In this document: one piece after another, positions 20,419 through 46,139 of the stretch | Position numbering within the stretch: the stretch's first letter is position 1 | How the letters are laid out: the number at the start of each line of letters is the position of its first letter | Assembly: GCA_029948255.1 (NCBI GenBank) | Contig: JALIZF010001869.1 | Coordinates: 186,001-250,000, forward strand | Reading direction: 5' to 3' | DNA from: Telmatactis stephensoni | Lineage: Eukaryota; Cnidaria; Anthozoa; Actiniaria; Isophelliidae | Length of the DNA stretch: 64,000 nucleotides | Made by a program: the position numbers and the translations under genes | Notes under the pieces: model-generated | What the model was told of the DNA's origin: nothing | Databases searched by the model: none | Seen by the model: only the letters and a program-made list of their open reading frames with translations

Positions 20419-22010
20419 TGTCTTCTTAGTGAAATACCCGCCGATGCCAAATGTTGTTGTTTGTCACAATTCTTGTGCTGAGAGGGACAAAATTACATCA
20501 ACTGCAAAACCTAATTTTCGACAGCTGGAAACAGATTTGCTCTGGCTCGTAAAACCTCTTCTTCACGGGAATTCGTTTGAAACAGACTACGCAACTTCTT
20601 ACTCGATTGGTATAAGTGAACACTGTCCCCTCTTTGGATATCAAGTGCTATGAGCGAAAGACGTCTTACATATGTAATAGTAATAGCCTTTGCTTTAATT
20701 AATTTCTTTTCTGGTCCCCCTGTTGTTTGACACGTTTTTAGCTGAAAAGTGCAAATATGATAGAGCATCTTAATTTCAATGCTTTGTATTACTTTATAAC
20801 AGTTTTGCACAGCTGCTATCTAAACAATCTCAATTTCATTTCACTTATTAAGCCGCGGTCAGACTAGCGCTTGAGCCGTGTTTGCTTAATAAAGTTTCGT
20901 GTACTTAACACGTTCCTAGCTCGTTTTCCAGTGTGACCGACCTAGCACGCCAACTCAAGCATGCTTGAAAACTGATCCAAAATGCTAGGATTTACAAGGG
21001 AACCGCAACAGTGCTTGGTTTACATGGATCGACCAATGGGATTTCAGGTAGTTTGAGAGTTTGAAACGTCAATATCGAAGCGCAGAAATTTGAATACTTC
21101 TCTCTTTGTTTCTGATCAGCCTGCTTGTGATCAGAGAATTTCTCACGGCATTTTAACTTATCAATTCTGTGGAGAATTGCTCATACAAATCTTTATCCTT
21201 CATAATTTTACCAAGGGTCGAATAACATTACAAACTACAGTTTAATTTGAGATCGACTTTTTCTCATTTTTTTGCTTATCGTTATGCCAATCGTGTTTGA
21301 TTTTAACTAGCCCAATAGTTTTATCTCTTAAACATATGGAAACAGTATTGCCGACTGATAATTATGTTTGAAAGAATCACTGTTTAATAACGAAATCTCT
21401 CATCTAAAAATTTGCATGAAACAGTGATAAAACACAGCAAAGAGCTGTATAATAATTCTAACACTAATGTCAAGAACAGAATCGATGTGAACCTTTTTCT
21501 TGATCAGTATGGGTATTTGTAGTGTCACTTGAATATAACTCAAGGTTTAACAGCAAGTTTTCTCCAACATCCAGACTTCTTCCCTTCGCATTTCATTCAT
21601 AATTACAAATCAATCAGTTGGCGATTGAAGAGAAATTTTCTAGTGGGAACTTGCGCGCGCATTCAATTTGACCGACCAAAAATAAATAAGTGAGCCTTCC
21701 ACAACACCCTCGAAAAAAAATATTACAAAAATAGATTATAGATATGATTATATATGTTTTTATGTAATACACCTTTTCATTCATTCACTGCATGATCTCA
21801 AAATAAATTTAGCAGTTCTTGTTTGAGGCTCGAGTCGACGGCCTTTAACGAATGATAACTTTCTGAGTGCTAATTTTACACTCATTTACACCTCACCCTT
21901 TATGTAACGCGAAATATTTTTTGGACGAAAGTATACACAGAAGTGACATGTTTTCATAGAGCGGTTTACGTATGAGTGGGAAACTTACCATGCCGTACTA
22001 CCGTAATCTC
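20419..22010. other. Intergenic region upstream of the GPCR
   Basis: The 5' flank of the GPCR and AT-rich sequence. No coding exon or bounded element was recognised; near 20853-20960 a CGGTCAGACTAGC stretch recurs inverted as AGTGTGACCGACCTAGC, perhaps a worn MITE. Confidence 0.35.
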
Positions 22011-22376
22011 TAGAGCAGATTTCGTATGACTGTGAAACTCACGGTCACGGTACAGTTACGGCAGGAATTTCGAATGTTTTTATAGACATCACGGCACTGA
22101 CATGGACACGGCACGGCGCGGTCCGTTTCACACTCATACGAAATCTGCTCTATAGAGTAGATATCGTATGACTGTGAAAACGGCACCGCACGGTCACGGC
22201 ACGGTTACGGGATGAATTTCGAATGTTTTTATAGACACCACGGCACTGCACGGCCACGGAACGGCGCGGTCCGTTTCACACTCATACGAAATCTGCTCTA
22301 AAAACATTCGAAATTCCTGCCATGACCGTACCGTGCAGTGGCCGTGCCGTTTTCCCAGTCATACGAAATGCTCTGT
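22011..22376. repeat. Tandem palindromic CACGG-rich MITEs
   Basis: Two head-to-tail units, 22011-22152 and 22153-22300, each start TAGAGCAGAT or TAGAGTAGAT and end ATCTGCTCTA, so each is a palindrome. The arms carry TTTCGTATGACTGTGAAA at the left and TTTCACACTCATACGAAA at the right. Their interiors hold repeated CACGG/CCGTG motifs. A third partial copy runs to about 22376. Related sequence occurs at 25370-25560. Confidence 0.8.
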
Positions 22377-22808
22377 CATATACATTCCTCTTAATTCGGA
22401 GATTCTAAAGTCAAACTGATCTCATTTGAAGTAACCTTTTAGTGAAAGCTCTCGCATAGAGGAAAGCAGACCGCTGGCAAATGCCTGCTTTATAGACTAT
22501 AAACTTTCCGCTTTTAGTTAAAAACTGTGTATAGAAAACAAAATTTGCTTCAAAGAAATGATAGTATATAATCACCTAACAATACACAAAAAGGAATTCA
22601 ATAACATTAAAGATTATTTTCGAAATCGCGAAATTTACAATAGACAATACAAAATGGCGGAATTCCCCTTTTAAAAGAAAAATTTAGGTAAAACATCGAA
22701 CTTTGCACGTTCCAAATATTTAAAACAAATGTGATCCGGCAGTGTTCTGTGAAACTCCATGATCTAATTAAACTCGGCACATGCAAAGTCCGACCCTTGT
22801 CATAAGAG

Positions 22809-36733
<13,925 letters not shown>

Positions 36734-38371
36734 GTCGACTTCACGTAAAAGTCCGCCATCTTCATCAACTAGAGCATTATCCAATCAGAATTCGTGTAGT
36801 ATCGTCGATTGTGAAATTCTAACGCATGTTATGATTGGCCATTTATTTTTTTATATTGACAAAAATTCCCTTTCGAATGATTGTCGATTTTACTCAAATT
36901 CTTTTTTTTTAATTGTATTTTGGGGTTATTTCAGAATACGGAAAGCAAATAAGTTCGATTTAGAGTTACAAAAACAATGAATTATGTCATTCATAATGAG
37001 ACCAAAATGATAATCATACTCAAGACACATCTTCATATCCTGCGAGCAGACTCTGCTCACAGGGTATAACAGTCTTAGCCAATTTCAGTATTCTAAAAAA
37101 AGTACTAAGTACATCAAAATACATCGAAATATATACTTCTACAGTTATTAGCTATGGTTTTCTACATTAATGCCAGGAAAGACTAAAGTACAAATTACGT
37201 AATAAATACGAGACTTAAAAAAATCGAGAATTTTACCTTTATTTTCCTTTATTGTGCCATAGTGGTTGTCCATTGCATTGAATAAACTCTAGATAACAGA
37301 ACAGCAAAGTTCATACAAGTTTTACTGGCGGTACAATAACAAGAACGGGTCAGATGGACATTGAACAGTCACGCTCGCAGATATAACCAGAAAGGCACAT
37401 TCAAACTTCGGCGAAAATATCATGCTCAGTGCAACATTATATATATCCATGTGTACAATATTAGGAACACTGAATAATGGCTATGTATGATGCTTTATAT
37501 TACTTACATTATGTTCCTCTTTACTGTACCAAGAAATTAGGCAAAATGCCTTGTTTCGTGCTTCAACACGTTAATCAGGTGATATGTGTCACACAACTCT
37601 AGTCACAACCATCCAACGTGAAAATGATGTCATCAGAGGTTCCTAAAATGGCCATTTAAGGAGAAATGATTGCCGAATCCGATAAAAGGTTTAGTAATTT
37701 CTTTCTCTGTACCAAGCACATGATTGTTAGACTATGACCTGCAATCAATGTTTATATTTTCATCTTCAACCACCCGCACAAAAAAATATCATTTGCATGA
37801 CTAGTACCCAGGGCCAAGCGCAGAATTACATTTAACCCGATTATGGCAGTAATCTCCGTTCGATCTGGTCACGGTTCAGTTACATAAAACGTAACGTCGG
37901 GGGTAAATGCTAGCGTCAAACGTTACTAACAGTGGTTTAACTGGGCTGAACGTCCGACGTTAATAGTTACACCCAACGTTACGTTTTATGCAACTCGCCG
38001 CGGGTCGTTTTGCGGATTTTGGGCTTCCGTAAGCTCAACTGATTTCCTATCCGTCAAAAATTCGCGGAAAACGATGGCCATATGATGGAATAGACCTTAT
38101 TCGCTTGCCTCGAGGTTTTCCCAATAGCCCATCCTCTCACTGCGGGCCGCTGACGGACTACGACTAAAAATTCTTCACTTTGCTTTGGTTGTTTGGTTGT
38201 TGTTGTTGTTGTTGTTGTTACATTGTTGTTGTGTTGTTGTTGTTTTAATTCTTATAAGCTTTTTAAATCGACAATCTTTTTGAAATTTGCTCCTTTTTTA
38301 CGCTAAAATATAATCACGTGACGAGTTTTACAACTTCACATGATTTTTAATTGGGTGAGACGCTTATAACT
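36734..38371. other. NRAMP upstream region
   Basis: Starts with the presumed NRAMP 5' UTR and promoter; no TATA box was evident. An inverted pair, GTTACATAAAACGTAACGTC and AACGTTACGTTTTATGCAAC (about 37878-37998), marks a small fold-back element. A TTG run lies near 38200-38218. No coding exon recognised. Confidence 0.4.
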
Positions 38372-38586
38372 AAGGGACGGACCATTAGAAAAGTTTGGGA
38401 TTGGCATAAATTTTTTTTGGCCACCAAAAGTGGAAATGAATTTTTTTTTCACTTTGGCAGGAATATTTTTTTAAAGAAAATGTCCCGGCAGATTTTTTTT
38501 TTCCAACATTTTTATTGGAAATAAATTTTTTTTTTGCTTTCCCCCCCCCCCCCCCCCCCCATCACTTTTCTAATGGTCCGTCCCTA
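38372..38586. repeat. MITE with AGGGACGGACCATTAGAAAAG ends
   Basis: AAGGGACGGACCATTAGAAAAG at the left is matched by CTTTTCTAATGGTCCGTCCCT at the right, at least 20 bp of near-perfect TIR. The interior is T-rich with an 18-base C run. A related single end, GGCGGACCATTAGAGAAGTG, is at about 39098. Confidence 0.8.
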
Positions 38587-38789
38587 AGTGTCCAAATCTT
38601 TTAAGCGCATGCGCACTAATCGGAGAACACTGTACTCTCACACTCACTACCTCTACATTAAATATTTTGCAAATAATCACTCGACTTACATGTTGATTTT
38701 TGCTGAAGGAGGAAACAAAATTTCGTGGCATGGTAGACATGGTAGAGAACAACACATCAAACAAATTCAGTTCACATATGATCCAGGTA

Positions 38790-38870
38790 TTCGAGCTGGG
38801 ATCGGACTCGAACCTGAACCACAGCGGTGAAAGACCAGCGCTCTAATCGCTCGGCCAACCATGCCACTCC
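38790..38870 (-). mobile_element. tRNA-derived SINE head
   Basis: On the minus strand, GTTGGCCGAGCGATTAGAGC is A-box-like and GGTTCGAGTCC is a perfect B box, at tRNA-like spacing. The flanks do not form an acceptor stem, so it is a SINE or tRNA pseudogene rather than a tRNA. Confidence 0.5.
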
Positions 38871-41320
38871 CATGTTGTTCTCTGGCCAAGTAGAATAGTC
38901 CACGTATTGTTATAAAGGCTATTCAACTTGGGACGTCATGATGGCCTTCTCGTCCCGTAACGAACCTGGGTGTGTTCACACGCGTATGATTTCGTCCGGG
39001 CTGAGTTCACAAACGGAAGAGTTTCACATGGTTTTGGACGAGACGTTTCCATGGAGACCAGGACAAGAATTCATTGACGCTTACAGATTCGTTTAGAGGC
39101 GGACCATTAGAGAAGTGATTAGGGGGATTTTCAGTTTGCACGAACTTTTTCCCCATTGCTTGTGCAGTTTTTTTTTTTTTTTTTTTTTTTTTTTTCAGGT
39201 GAAAATGAACTTTTTCTTTGCCCCTCCTTTTTTTGCACGAATTTTTAGTAGTCTTTTTCCTTTGGATTTTTGTGGGGTTCCCAAATCACTCTTCCAAAAG
39301 TTTGCTAATTTCTAACTCAGGTACTCTGGCGCCATTTGCCAGTTCAAGCATCTACGAACACCACCACTCACAAACGGCGGAAGCAGAAATGCGCCTACCC
39401 ACATGCATTGATCATGAAAGAGAAGACAGTGAGCGGTACATTGCTGAGTCTTCAGATGTTGCTTCTTCTTCGAATCCACTTCTGTCGCTCGTGAAAACTA
39501 GGCTAGATTGAGATAGCTATAGCTAAATGTTCTGCGGACGAGACTGAACTGGCATAGACTTAATTTAGAGGACATCGAATTTATCCGGTCTTTGCGCATC
39601 CCAACTGTGACGTCACATTACTTTGCACGGAAGCGAGACCAGATGAAATTTAGCAGTGGACTCGCGACCTCGCACAGCAGTGGATTGTCAGCAGCGGATT
39701 GGGATTAAGGAGAATTTGATGTCACAAATTTCCAAATCGTTTGATGTTCTAGCAGCGCATTCACTAGCCCGGGGTAGGGACGGTAAGATTTTGCTCATCA
39801 CCGTATCCGACGTGACACGAATCAAGCTGAATCAGTATCAATCCTAAAGTATGTTGAGTTCCATTTTTAACAACAGAAGGGAAGCTTTTTACCATATAGT
39901 TAACTGTTGCTTAATTCAACAGAGACCTTTGTTCAGTGATTCAAGCGTACGTGTGGTAACTGGATATACGAATGACCTTAGACAAGCAGTAACAACAAAC
40001 TTGCTTACGTACATTCTCGTAGTTGAGTCCTCTTCTTGCGATACTGCTTGTCTGAAGGTCCCTCCCCTTTTCCCCTCTCCAAACCCCTTCCCTTCCTCCT
40101 CCACTTCTTCCGCCCCCATCTCCCCCCCCCCCCCCCCAAAAAAAAAATCTCCTCCCCCTCCCCTGTTCACAGGCTAAACGACATGAGGTACCGAAGTCAG
40201 AAGAATTTTAAATCTGGAAATTCTCGACATCGAAACTCGACAAAACAGAGCGAGTCAGGCAGGAGGGTCTCAATGGGGTGGTTGCTGTCCGAAAGTAAAA
40301 GTAAAACGCTTTTATATGCGAAGTTAGTTCTGTTTAGTTATCATATTTGTATATTTAAACACGCATAATTACTTTGTAATTGGAGATCGGCAAAAAAGGG
40401 GATGTGCCCCAGTTGAGTATTGTGAAATGTATTTAGCGAGAAGGTCAATAAATAAATGTTGGATCGAAGTGATTTTCTGCGAGTTTATTTGGTTGTCCCC
40501 GACATGGCTTTTACGGTCAACGTTTAATATTTTGGTCGTTTTAACAAACGGTTTTAGGACTCTCCTGCGCAAGACTTCATCTCTATTTCTTACCAAGCCA
40601 CGAAATTTAGACCGCATCGGGTAGAATGCCTATTGTTCTCGCGGACATTTACTACGGTTGAGAGATTTTTGAAAATTGGCATGCATAATGAAGATACCAA
40701 ATTATTAAGTGAGGATTTAGACAGCTATCAAACAAAATCATCTAAAACCTAGAGAATAATTTCGTTTTAGAGTAATTTAGAGGTAGAAAAGCTACTTTAT
40801 AATATAATAAAACTCAGTGTTTGACCGATAAATCCAACGAGCGTCCATAGTAACGCTATGTAAACAAAGCAAGAAACTATCGAAATAACTAAAATAAGTC
40901 ATCTTAGATGTTATTTCTATCCAATAAAATGCCCCTGTCTCTAAAATATTTCTCTTTCTATCAGATTCTTGATGTTTTAAAGGCTATGAAGTGCTGAAAT
41001 AGCACAACAGAGACGCGATCATGTCAGAATAATCAAGCCACGCGAGAGTTTGGCAGTGTCTGAGCGGGAAATTCAAATTCCTTCGTTGATTACTGCTTGC
41101 TAATTGATTCCTACTTTTTACTAAAACATTTGAATGATGTTGTAATAAAAACCCAGCACGTAAATAAAAAGCACCCAAAAGACGGAATCTTGTTGCAATT
41201 GAACATTGCTCGCCAAATGAAGCGTGTTAAGGCTCTCTAAAAATATAATCACTCGATTGAACACGTATTTTGAAACCAATGATCGTCAAACTTAAGACAC
41301 ATTATCTTTAAAATAGGTTC
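38871..41320. other. Intergenic stretch
   Basis: Holds a T run (about 39169-39196) and C/A runs near 40122-40147. A weakly coding-like frame at about 39320-39511 (plus) follows an acceptor-like CTAACTCAG and ends in TGA, with an acidic serine-rich peptide; it may be an orphan terminal exon but no family is recognised. Nothing else supportable. Confidence 0.35.
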
Positions 41321-41566
41321 CTTCATTTCCAGGGGGTCGATTTTTATAAAGTCTAGTTTTTGAGACATGATTCGGGTTTCAATTTGGGATCTATTGTTTA
41401 AAACCCCAATAGTCCTTTTTCAAAACTGGCATTGAACGCCTTTTTTGAAAGATCCGAGAATGTTTTTGACGGGAAATGGTAGTTTGTACTCTCGACTTTC
41501 ATTTCCAGGGGGTCGATTTTTATAAAGTCTAGTTTTTGAGACATGATTCGGGTTTCAATTTGAGAT
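41321..41566. repeat. 176-bp-period tandem repeat, left of the retrotransposon
   Basis: TTCATTTCCAGGGGGTCGAT recurs at about 41322 and 41498, a period of 176 bp. The unit continues through GAGACATGATTCGGGTTTCA to AATTTGGGAT, then CTATTGTTTAAAACCCC. The second unit is interrupted after AATTTGAGAT at 41566 by the retrotransposon and resumes at 45151. Confidence 0.75.
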
Positions 41567-44500
41567 TTCCCGTCAATAGAGCGTGACCACAATGGCGTTT
41601 AGACGTATGCTTACGAGCTCTTCGTATTTTTTAATATTTTTAGTGGTTTTAATGCTTTTAATGTCTACAAAGCCTAATATTGGTCTTCAGAACGCCCACT
41701 CTCTGATAGTAAGTAGTGGTTCCGATGTGAAAGTATATCCAGGACGAAATTCATCCGGTTGGCACCGTACTCGTTCAGCCATCATTGGACTGCCGCCATT
41801 TTTAAAAGCCGAACTGGGTCTCAAGCTGGTAAATATAACTTTGGTTGCCTCGCTGGTACTTCTTGCTGGTGATGTGAGCTCCAATCCTGGCCCCATTACA
41901 GATCCATGTGGTCTATGTTCAAATGGTTGTCGTAAGAATCAACGAGCAGTGCAATGTGACGACTGTGATACCTGGTATCACGCTAAGTGTATTCATATGG
42001 AAAGGGATGAGTATATTAGTATCTGCCAGCCTTCAGCAGCTTGGTCGTGTTCTAAGTGCATATTTCCGTTACTTCAAGAGGATAGTGGCAATATTTCTTA
42101 TAATAATACTACAGCTCAATCTCAATCTCATCTGCAATCTACACCACGTTTAAAGAGAGGTCTGAGAATCGCTCATTTGAACATCAACAGATTACTGAAT
42201 AAATTGGACGGTGTTCGAGATTTACTGACTGTTTTTAACCTAGATGTCCTAGCCCTAAGTGAAACATGGCTTACCAGGGATATCTCTGATGATGAGATTA
42301 ATATTTTTGGCTACTCAGTTGTACGAAAAGATCGTTCCACCCCCTCAAAGAGTTGTGGGGGTGGCGTAATGTTTTATGTTCGCGAAAGTATACCTTTTAT
42401 CGTGAGACCTGACCTTACAACTAATGCCTCAGAACTTTTATGGATTGAGATCACACGACCAAAATGCAAACCGCTTCTGGTGGCCTCTGTTTACAGACCT
42501 CCTGATCTGGACGTTGCTGATTTAATTAATTCACTAAATGGAAGTTTTTCTGTAATCACTGAACGATATTCAACAATGATTCTAGGTGATTTTAATGTTG
42601 ATCAACTTTCCCGAAGTAATCCCAACAAGACGCAACTTGGATCCTTTGCCATCGAAAATGATCTGAAACAGATTATCAAAGAACCTACAAGAATAACCCA
42701 GAACTCAAGAACTCTGATTGACTTAATTTATGTAAGCGACAGTCCTCGAATTGTCCAAAGCGGAGTCATTCATTCAACATTAAGTGATCACAGTTTAACT
42801 TTCTGCATCATGAAATCTGGTGTACCCAAGCTTCCGCCAAGGAAATTTGAATATCGTTCATTCAAAAATTATAACAAAGAGTCCTTTGTTAAAGATCTAT
42901 CCCAAGTTCCATGGTCAGTTATCGATGGTGTTGATGATATCGACGATGCGGTTCTCCTCTGGGACCAGTTGTTTTCAGGTGTCGCAGAAATTCATGCACC
43001 ATTAAAATTCAAGAGAGCTAAAGGAACAAAGAACCCTTGGGTAACAACAAAGCTACTAGAGATAAGACGCGATAGAGATTATCACTACAAAAAGGCACGA
43101 ACTCAAAATAGTGAATATCACTGGAAAATGTACAAGAAATTAAAAAATTACTCTAATCACGAAGAAAAGAATCTCAAGTCCAAATATTTCTGTAAGTTAG
43201 TTGAAGAGGCTAAAAACGATGGAGGGGAAATGTGGAAAGCCATAAAGAGTGCTCTACCAAACTCAAAGAATTCTGCTATGTTTTCAATCTTTGACAATGG
43301 CAAAGTTTACACTGACAGCGCTTCAATAGCGAAGATCATGAATAATCATTTCATTTCGATTGGAAAAAAGTTATCCAAAGCCTTTAAACACTGTACATCT
43401 ACGTTCTCTACATGTACAGTAAACAATCAACAACTCCATTTCGACCTGGTTCCTGTTAATGTGGAATTTGTTTCACAAACCATTGCAAAGCTTCGACCAA
43501 ATAAAGCAGTGGGACTCGACAAACTTAGTGCACGTCTATTGAAGGATGGCTGTCCTGTCATCTCACCTGTATTAACATCACTGATCAACAAGTCCATTAG
43601 TGACGGTGTATTTCCCAAGTTATGGAAATCTGCCAAGGTCTCAGCGCTCTTTAAAGGAGGCGACAAATTATCAAAGGATAATTATCGACCAATCTCAATA
43701 TTGCCCACCGTAAGTAAGATCATTGAAAGAGCTGTACATCTTCAACTGAGTAATTACCTTGAGCACAATAACTTATTATCCATGTGTCAGTTTGGATTTC
43801 GACTAGGCAAATCAACAACTACAGCCCTGGTTAACTTCACAGACTACATCCTAAACAATATGGACAGTGGCAAAGTTACAGGTGTAGTCTTCCTGGACCT
43901 AAAAAAGGCGTTCGACACCGTCAACCACGAACTCCTCATAAAGAAACTAAAGAACTTGGGCGTGGCTGGAAAAAGTTTGTCGTGGTTCAATTCTTACCTC
44001 ACTGGACGAACCCAGAAAACTGTGTGTGGTAATACCATGTCACCTGAAGGCAAAGTGTCCATTGGCGTACCACAGGGTAGTATACTTGGGCCACTGTTCT
44101 TCCTGATTTACATCAATGGAATAGAATCTACCCTCAAGTTTTCCGAGATGACGTTGTTTGCTGATGACATGGCTTTTTACTGTCCTGAGACCTGTGCCGC
44201 TGATTTACAGCTTAAGCTTAACCATGACCTTCAGAGTATCTCTTCTTGGCTACAAGAGCATAAGCTTACCCTGAATATTAAAAAATCAAAATTCATGATT
44301 ATTGGCAGCCGGGTCAAGCTGAAGAACTTCCAGGATATGCAGCTAGTGGTGGAACAAGATAGTCTTGAGAACGTTTCAGAGTTTAAATATCTTGGTATAA
44401 TCATTAACCAGCACCTCACATGGCATGATCACGTTGAGATGCTACACTCCAAGATTGCACAGCGTCTTGGGGTATTAAAACGCATAAAACACCTGTTGCC

Positions 44501-45150
44501 TCTTTTTGCTAGAAAGTTATACGTCATGACGATGATAGTTCCTGTGCTTGATTATGCATCCATTGTCTGGGGTGACAAGAACAACAAGACCTTAATGAAT
44601 TCGCTCCAGGTACTTCATAATAAAGCAGCTAAATTAATCCTGAACCAATCACCATGGTCTTCCTCTACTGACGCGCTCAAAGAGCTCAAGTGGCTTGATC
44701 TATCTCAACGTAGAGAATTCCATCGCTGTATCTACATGCACAGCCAAGTATCTGAGGATGCACCAAGTTTCCGCAAAGGCAAAGATTTCCACAAGTACAA
44801 CACACGTAATAAAGATCTGCTGAGAACAGTTAAATCCAACACAAACTGGGGCCTACAAACATCACAGAATTCCTGCGCTCAAAGTTGGAACCAGTTACCT
44901 AATGACATTAAGTTACTTTTATCTAAAAAGAAATTAAAAAAAGCACTTAAATGTTACCTTACTTAATCTGAAGCTATAATTAGGTGATGATTTTATATAT
45001 TTTATTTTATTTTATTTCTTTTTGTATAGTTTTTCTTTCTTTCTATTCAGTTATTCATTTTCTCTACCGCAGTTCCCTATTGAAAATCACTATTGTGATA
45101 TAGGCTTACTGATTAAAGAAATGATTTATTATTATTATTATTATTATTAT
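41567..45150 (+). mobile_element. Apparently full-length CR1/L2-type non-LTR retrotransposon
   Basis: The insertion lies between two halves of a 176-bp tandem repeat unit, so its borders can be read off: it begins just after AATTTGAGAT and ends with a (TTA)n tail at about 45125-45150. It is 3584 bp long with about 25 nt before the ATG, one uninterrupted ORF and about 180 nt of 3' UTR. An ATT-type microsatellite tail instead of poly(A) is usual in CR1/L2-like elements. The very short 5' UTR may mean slight 5' truncation. No obvious target-site duplication beyond a base or two. Confidence 0.8.
41592..44966 (+). CDS. Retrotransposon polyprotein: 2A-like motif, PHD finger, AP endonuclease, reverse transcriptase
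   Basis: The ATG at 41592 gives 1124 aa to the TAA at 44966; an in-frame GTG nine bases upstream is unlikely to be used. Residues 9-25 are strongly hydrophobic (SYFLIFLVVLMLLM), like a signal sequence. GDVSSNPGP at 93-101 matches the 2A ribosome-skipping core (NPG|P). A Cys4-His-Cys3 PHD finger covers about 106-157. The AP-like endonuclease spans about 191-407, with SETW (catalytic Glu 224), YRPP, GDFN and SDH. The reverse transcriptase, about 640-865, has LDLKKAFDTV, GVPQGSILGPL and FADD (856-859). All catalytic residues visible are intact and there is no stop, so this copy could be recently active. It encodes DNA nicking and target-primed reverse transcription of its own RNA. Confidence 0.93.
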   Translation: MAFRRMLTSSSYFLIFLVVLMLLMSTKPNIGLQNAHSLIVSSGSDVKVYPGRNSSGWHRTRSAIIGLPPFLKAELGLKLVNITLVASLVLLAGDVSSNPGPITDPCGLCSNGCRKNQRAVQCDDCDTWYHAKCIHMERDEYISICQPSAAWSCSKCIFPLLQEDSGNISYNNTTAQSQSHLQSTPRLKRGLRIAHLNINRLLNKLDGVRDLLTVFNLDVLALSETWLTRDISDDEINIFGYSVVRKDRSTPSKSCGGGVMFYVRESIPFIVRPDLTTNASELLWIEITRPKCKPLLVASVYRPPDLDVADLINSLNGSFSVITERYSTMILGDFNVDQLSRSNPNKTQLGSFAIENDLKQIIKEPTRITQNSRTLIDLIYVSDSPRIVQSGVIHSTLSDHSLTFCIMKSGVPKLPPRKFEYRSFKNYNKESFVKDLSQVPWSVIDGVDDIDDAVLLWDQLFSGVAEIHAPLKFKRAKGTKNPWVTTKLLEIRRDRDYHYKKARTQNSEYHWKMYKKLKNYSNHEEKNLKSKYFCKLVEEAKNDGGEMWKAIKSALPNSKNSAMFSIFDNGKVYTDSASIAKIMNNHFISIGKKLSKAFKHCTSTFSTCTVNNQQLHFDLVPVNVEFVSQTIAKLRPNKAVGLDKLSARLLKDGCPVISPVLTSLINKSISDGVFPKLWKSAKVSALFKGGDKLSKDNYRPISILPTVSKIIERAVHLQLSNYLEHNNLLSMCQFGFRLGKSTTTALVNFTDYILNNMDSGKVTGVVFLDLKKAFDTVNHELLIKKLKNLGVAGKSLSWFNSYLTGRTQKTVCGNTMSPEGKVSIGVPQGSILGPLFFLIYINGIESTLKFSEMTLFADDMAFYCPETCAADLQLKLNHDLQSISSWLQEHKLTLNIKKSKFMIIGSRVKLKNFQDMQLVVEQDSLENVSEFKYLGIIINQHLTWHDHVEMLHSKIAQRLGVLKRIKHLLPLFARKLYVMTMIVPVLDYASIVWGDKNNKTLMNSLQVLHNKAAKLILNQSPWSSSTDALKELKWLDLSQRREFHRCIYMHSQVSEDAPSFRKGKDFHKYNTRNKDLLRTVKSNTNWGLQTSQNSCAQSWNQLPNDIKLLLSKKKLKKALKCYLT

Positions 45151-45283
45151 CTATTGTTTAAAACCCCAAAAGTAGTCCTTTTTCAAAACTGGCATTGAAC
45201 GGCTTTTTTGAAAGGTCCGAGAATGTTTTTGACGGGAAATGGTAGTTTGTACTCTCGACTTTCATTTCCAGGGGGTCGATTTT
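45151..45283. repeat. Right continuation of the 176-bp tandem repeat
   Basis: CTATTGTTTAAAACCCC through GACGGGAAATGGTAGTTTG to CAGGGGGTCGATTTTT repeats the segment 41391-41518 with a handful of differences. It directly abuts the retrotransposon tail. Confidence 0.75.
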
Positions 45284-46108
45284 TTGAAAATATCTTACTT
45301 TGATTTTTATTTTGGATCTAATGTCTGTCGGTGTCGCGATTTTCGGCAAATTCCTTTGTTTAGATGACTTGAATCTCATTAAGAGTTTGAATCTCGCGCT
45401 CTTTGGAAACCGGAAATGTCCGGCCATTCTACCCGATGGCATAAAATATAAAGCCTTAAAAATTGTCAGGCTTTCTACTTTCAAATACTTGAGAATAAAT
45501 ATATAACAAGGACAAACAAATAAAGCAAGGACTCATTTTAAGTGTGGAAAATTACCTGATCACTGACGTTGGCTGTGTATTCTCATTACGGAATGCTTGG
45601 AATGCTGAGGCAGGTGCTGCGATACAGTCAACAACCAAGAACCAAGAATGAGCAACCAGTTCTGAATATCATGCCAATATTGCTCTAGCTCAACAGGTTT
45701 AGGTTAACTGAGGCGTACATCTTTCATATTATATTTAAGTTTATCTGTCTTTCGACCCTCTACTTTAAAAGAACCAATTTGCGAACAGCCGGCAATCATC
45801 TAGCTTCATCTCTGCCGGGGGAAGGTTTGACCTCTCAGTCTGGCTTTTCTATTTGCACTACGTATTCAGGTAGCATTTGCGAAGAGTAACGTACGCCATT
45901 AAATGGAGAATGTTATAGAGCAATTATGTCATATAGCAAGGCGAAAGTGGCTTATTGATTGAGTAGGAGGGTTGAACGGGAAAATATTAGAATACTTGGC
46001 TCGATCGAGGTCATCCCGCACCGAGCGCACGTATAACGTATATGACCAAGAGCCAAATATTTTCCCTTCCGACCCGACCAGTCAATACCGGCTTTTTACT
46101 ATATGATC
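45284..46108. other. Non-coding stretch
   Basis: No gene or bounded repeat recognised between the tandem-repeat remnant and the small putative exon. Confidence 0.4.
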
Positions 46109-46139
46109 TTTTTTTGTTTTATTTTTTTTATTTGTTTAG

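Noticed and set aside
38790..38870. Functional tRNA gene
   Set aside because: A and B boxes are good but the flanks do not form an acceptor stem and no clear anticodon arm was seen; treated as SINE-derived.
39916..40170. Gly/Glu-rich and Pro-rich frames over 40050-40150
   Set aside because: They derive from low-complexity C/T and C/A runs.
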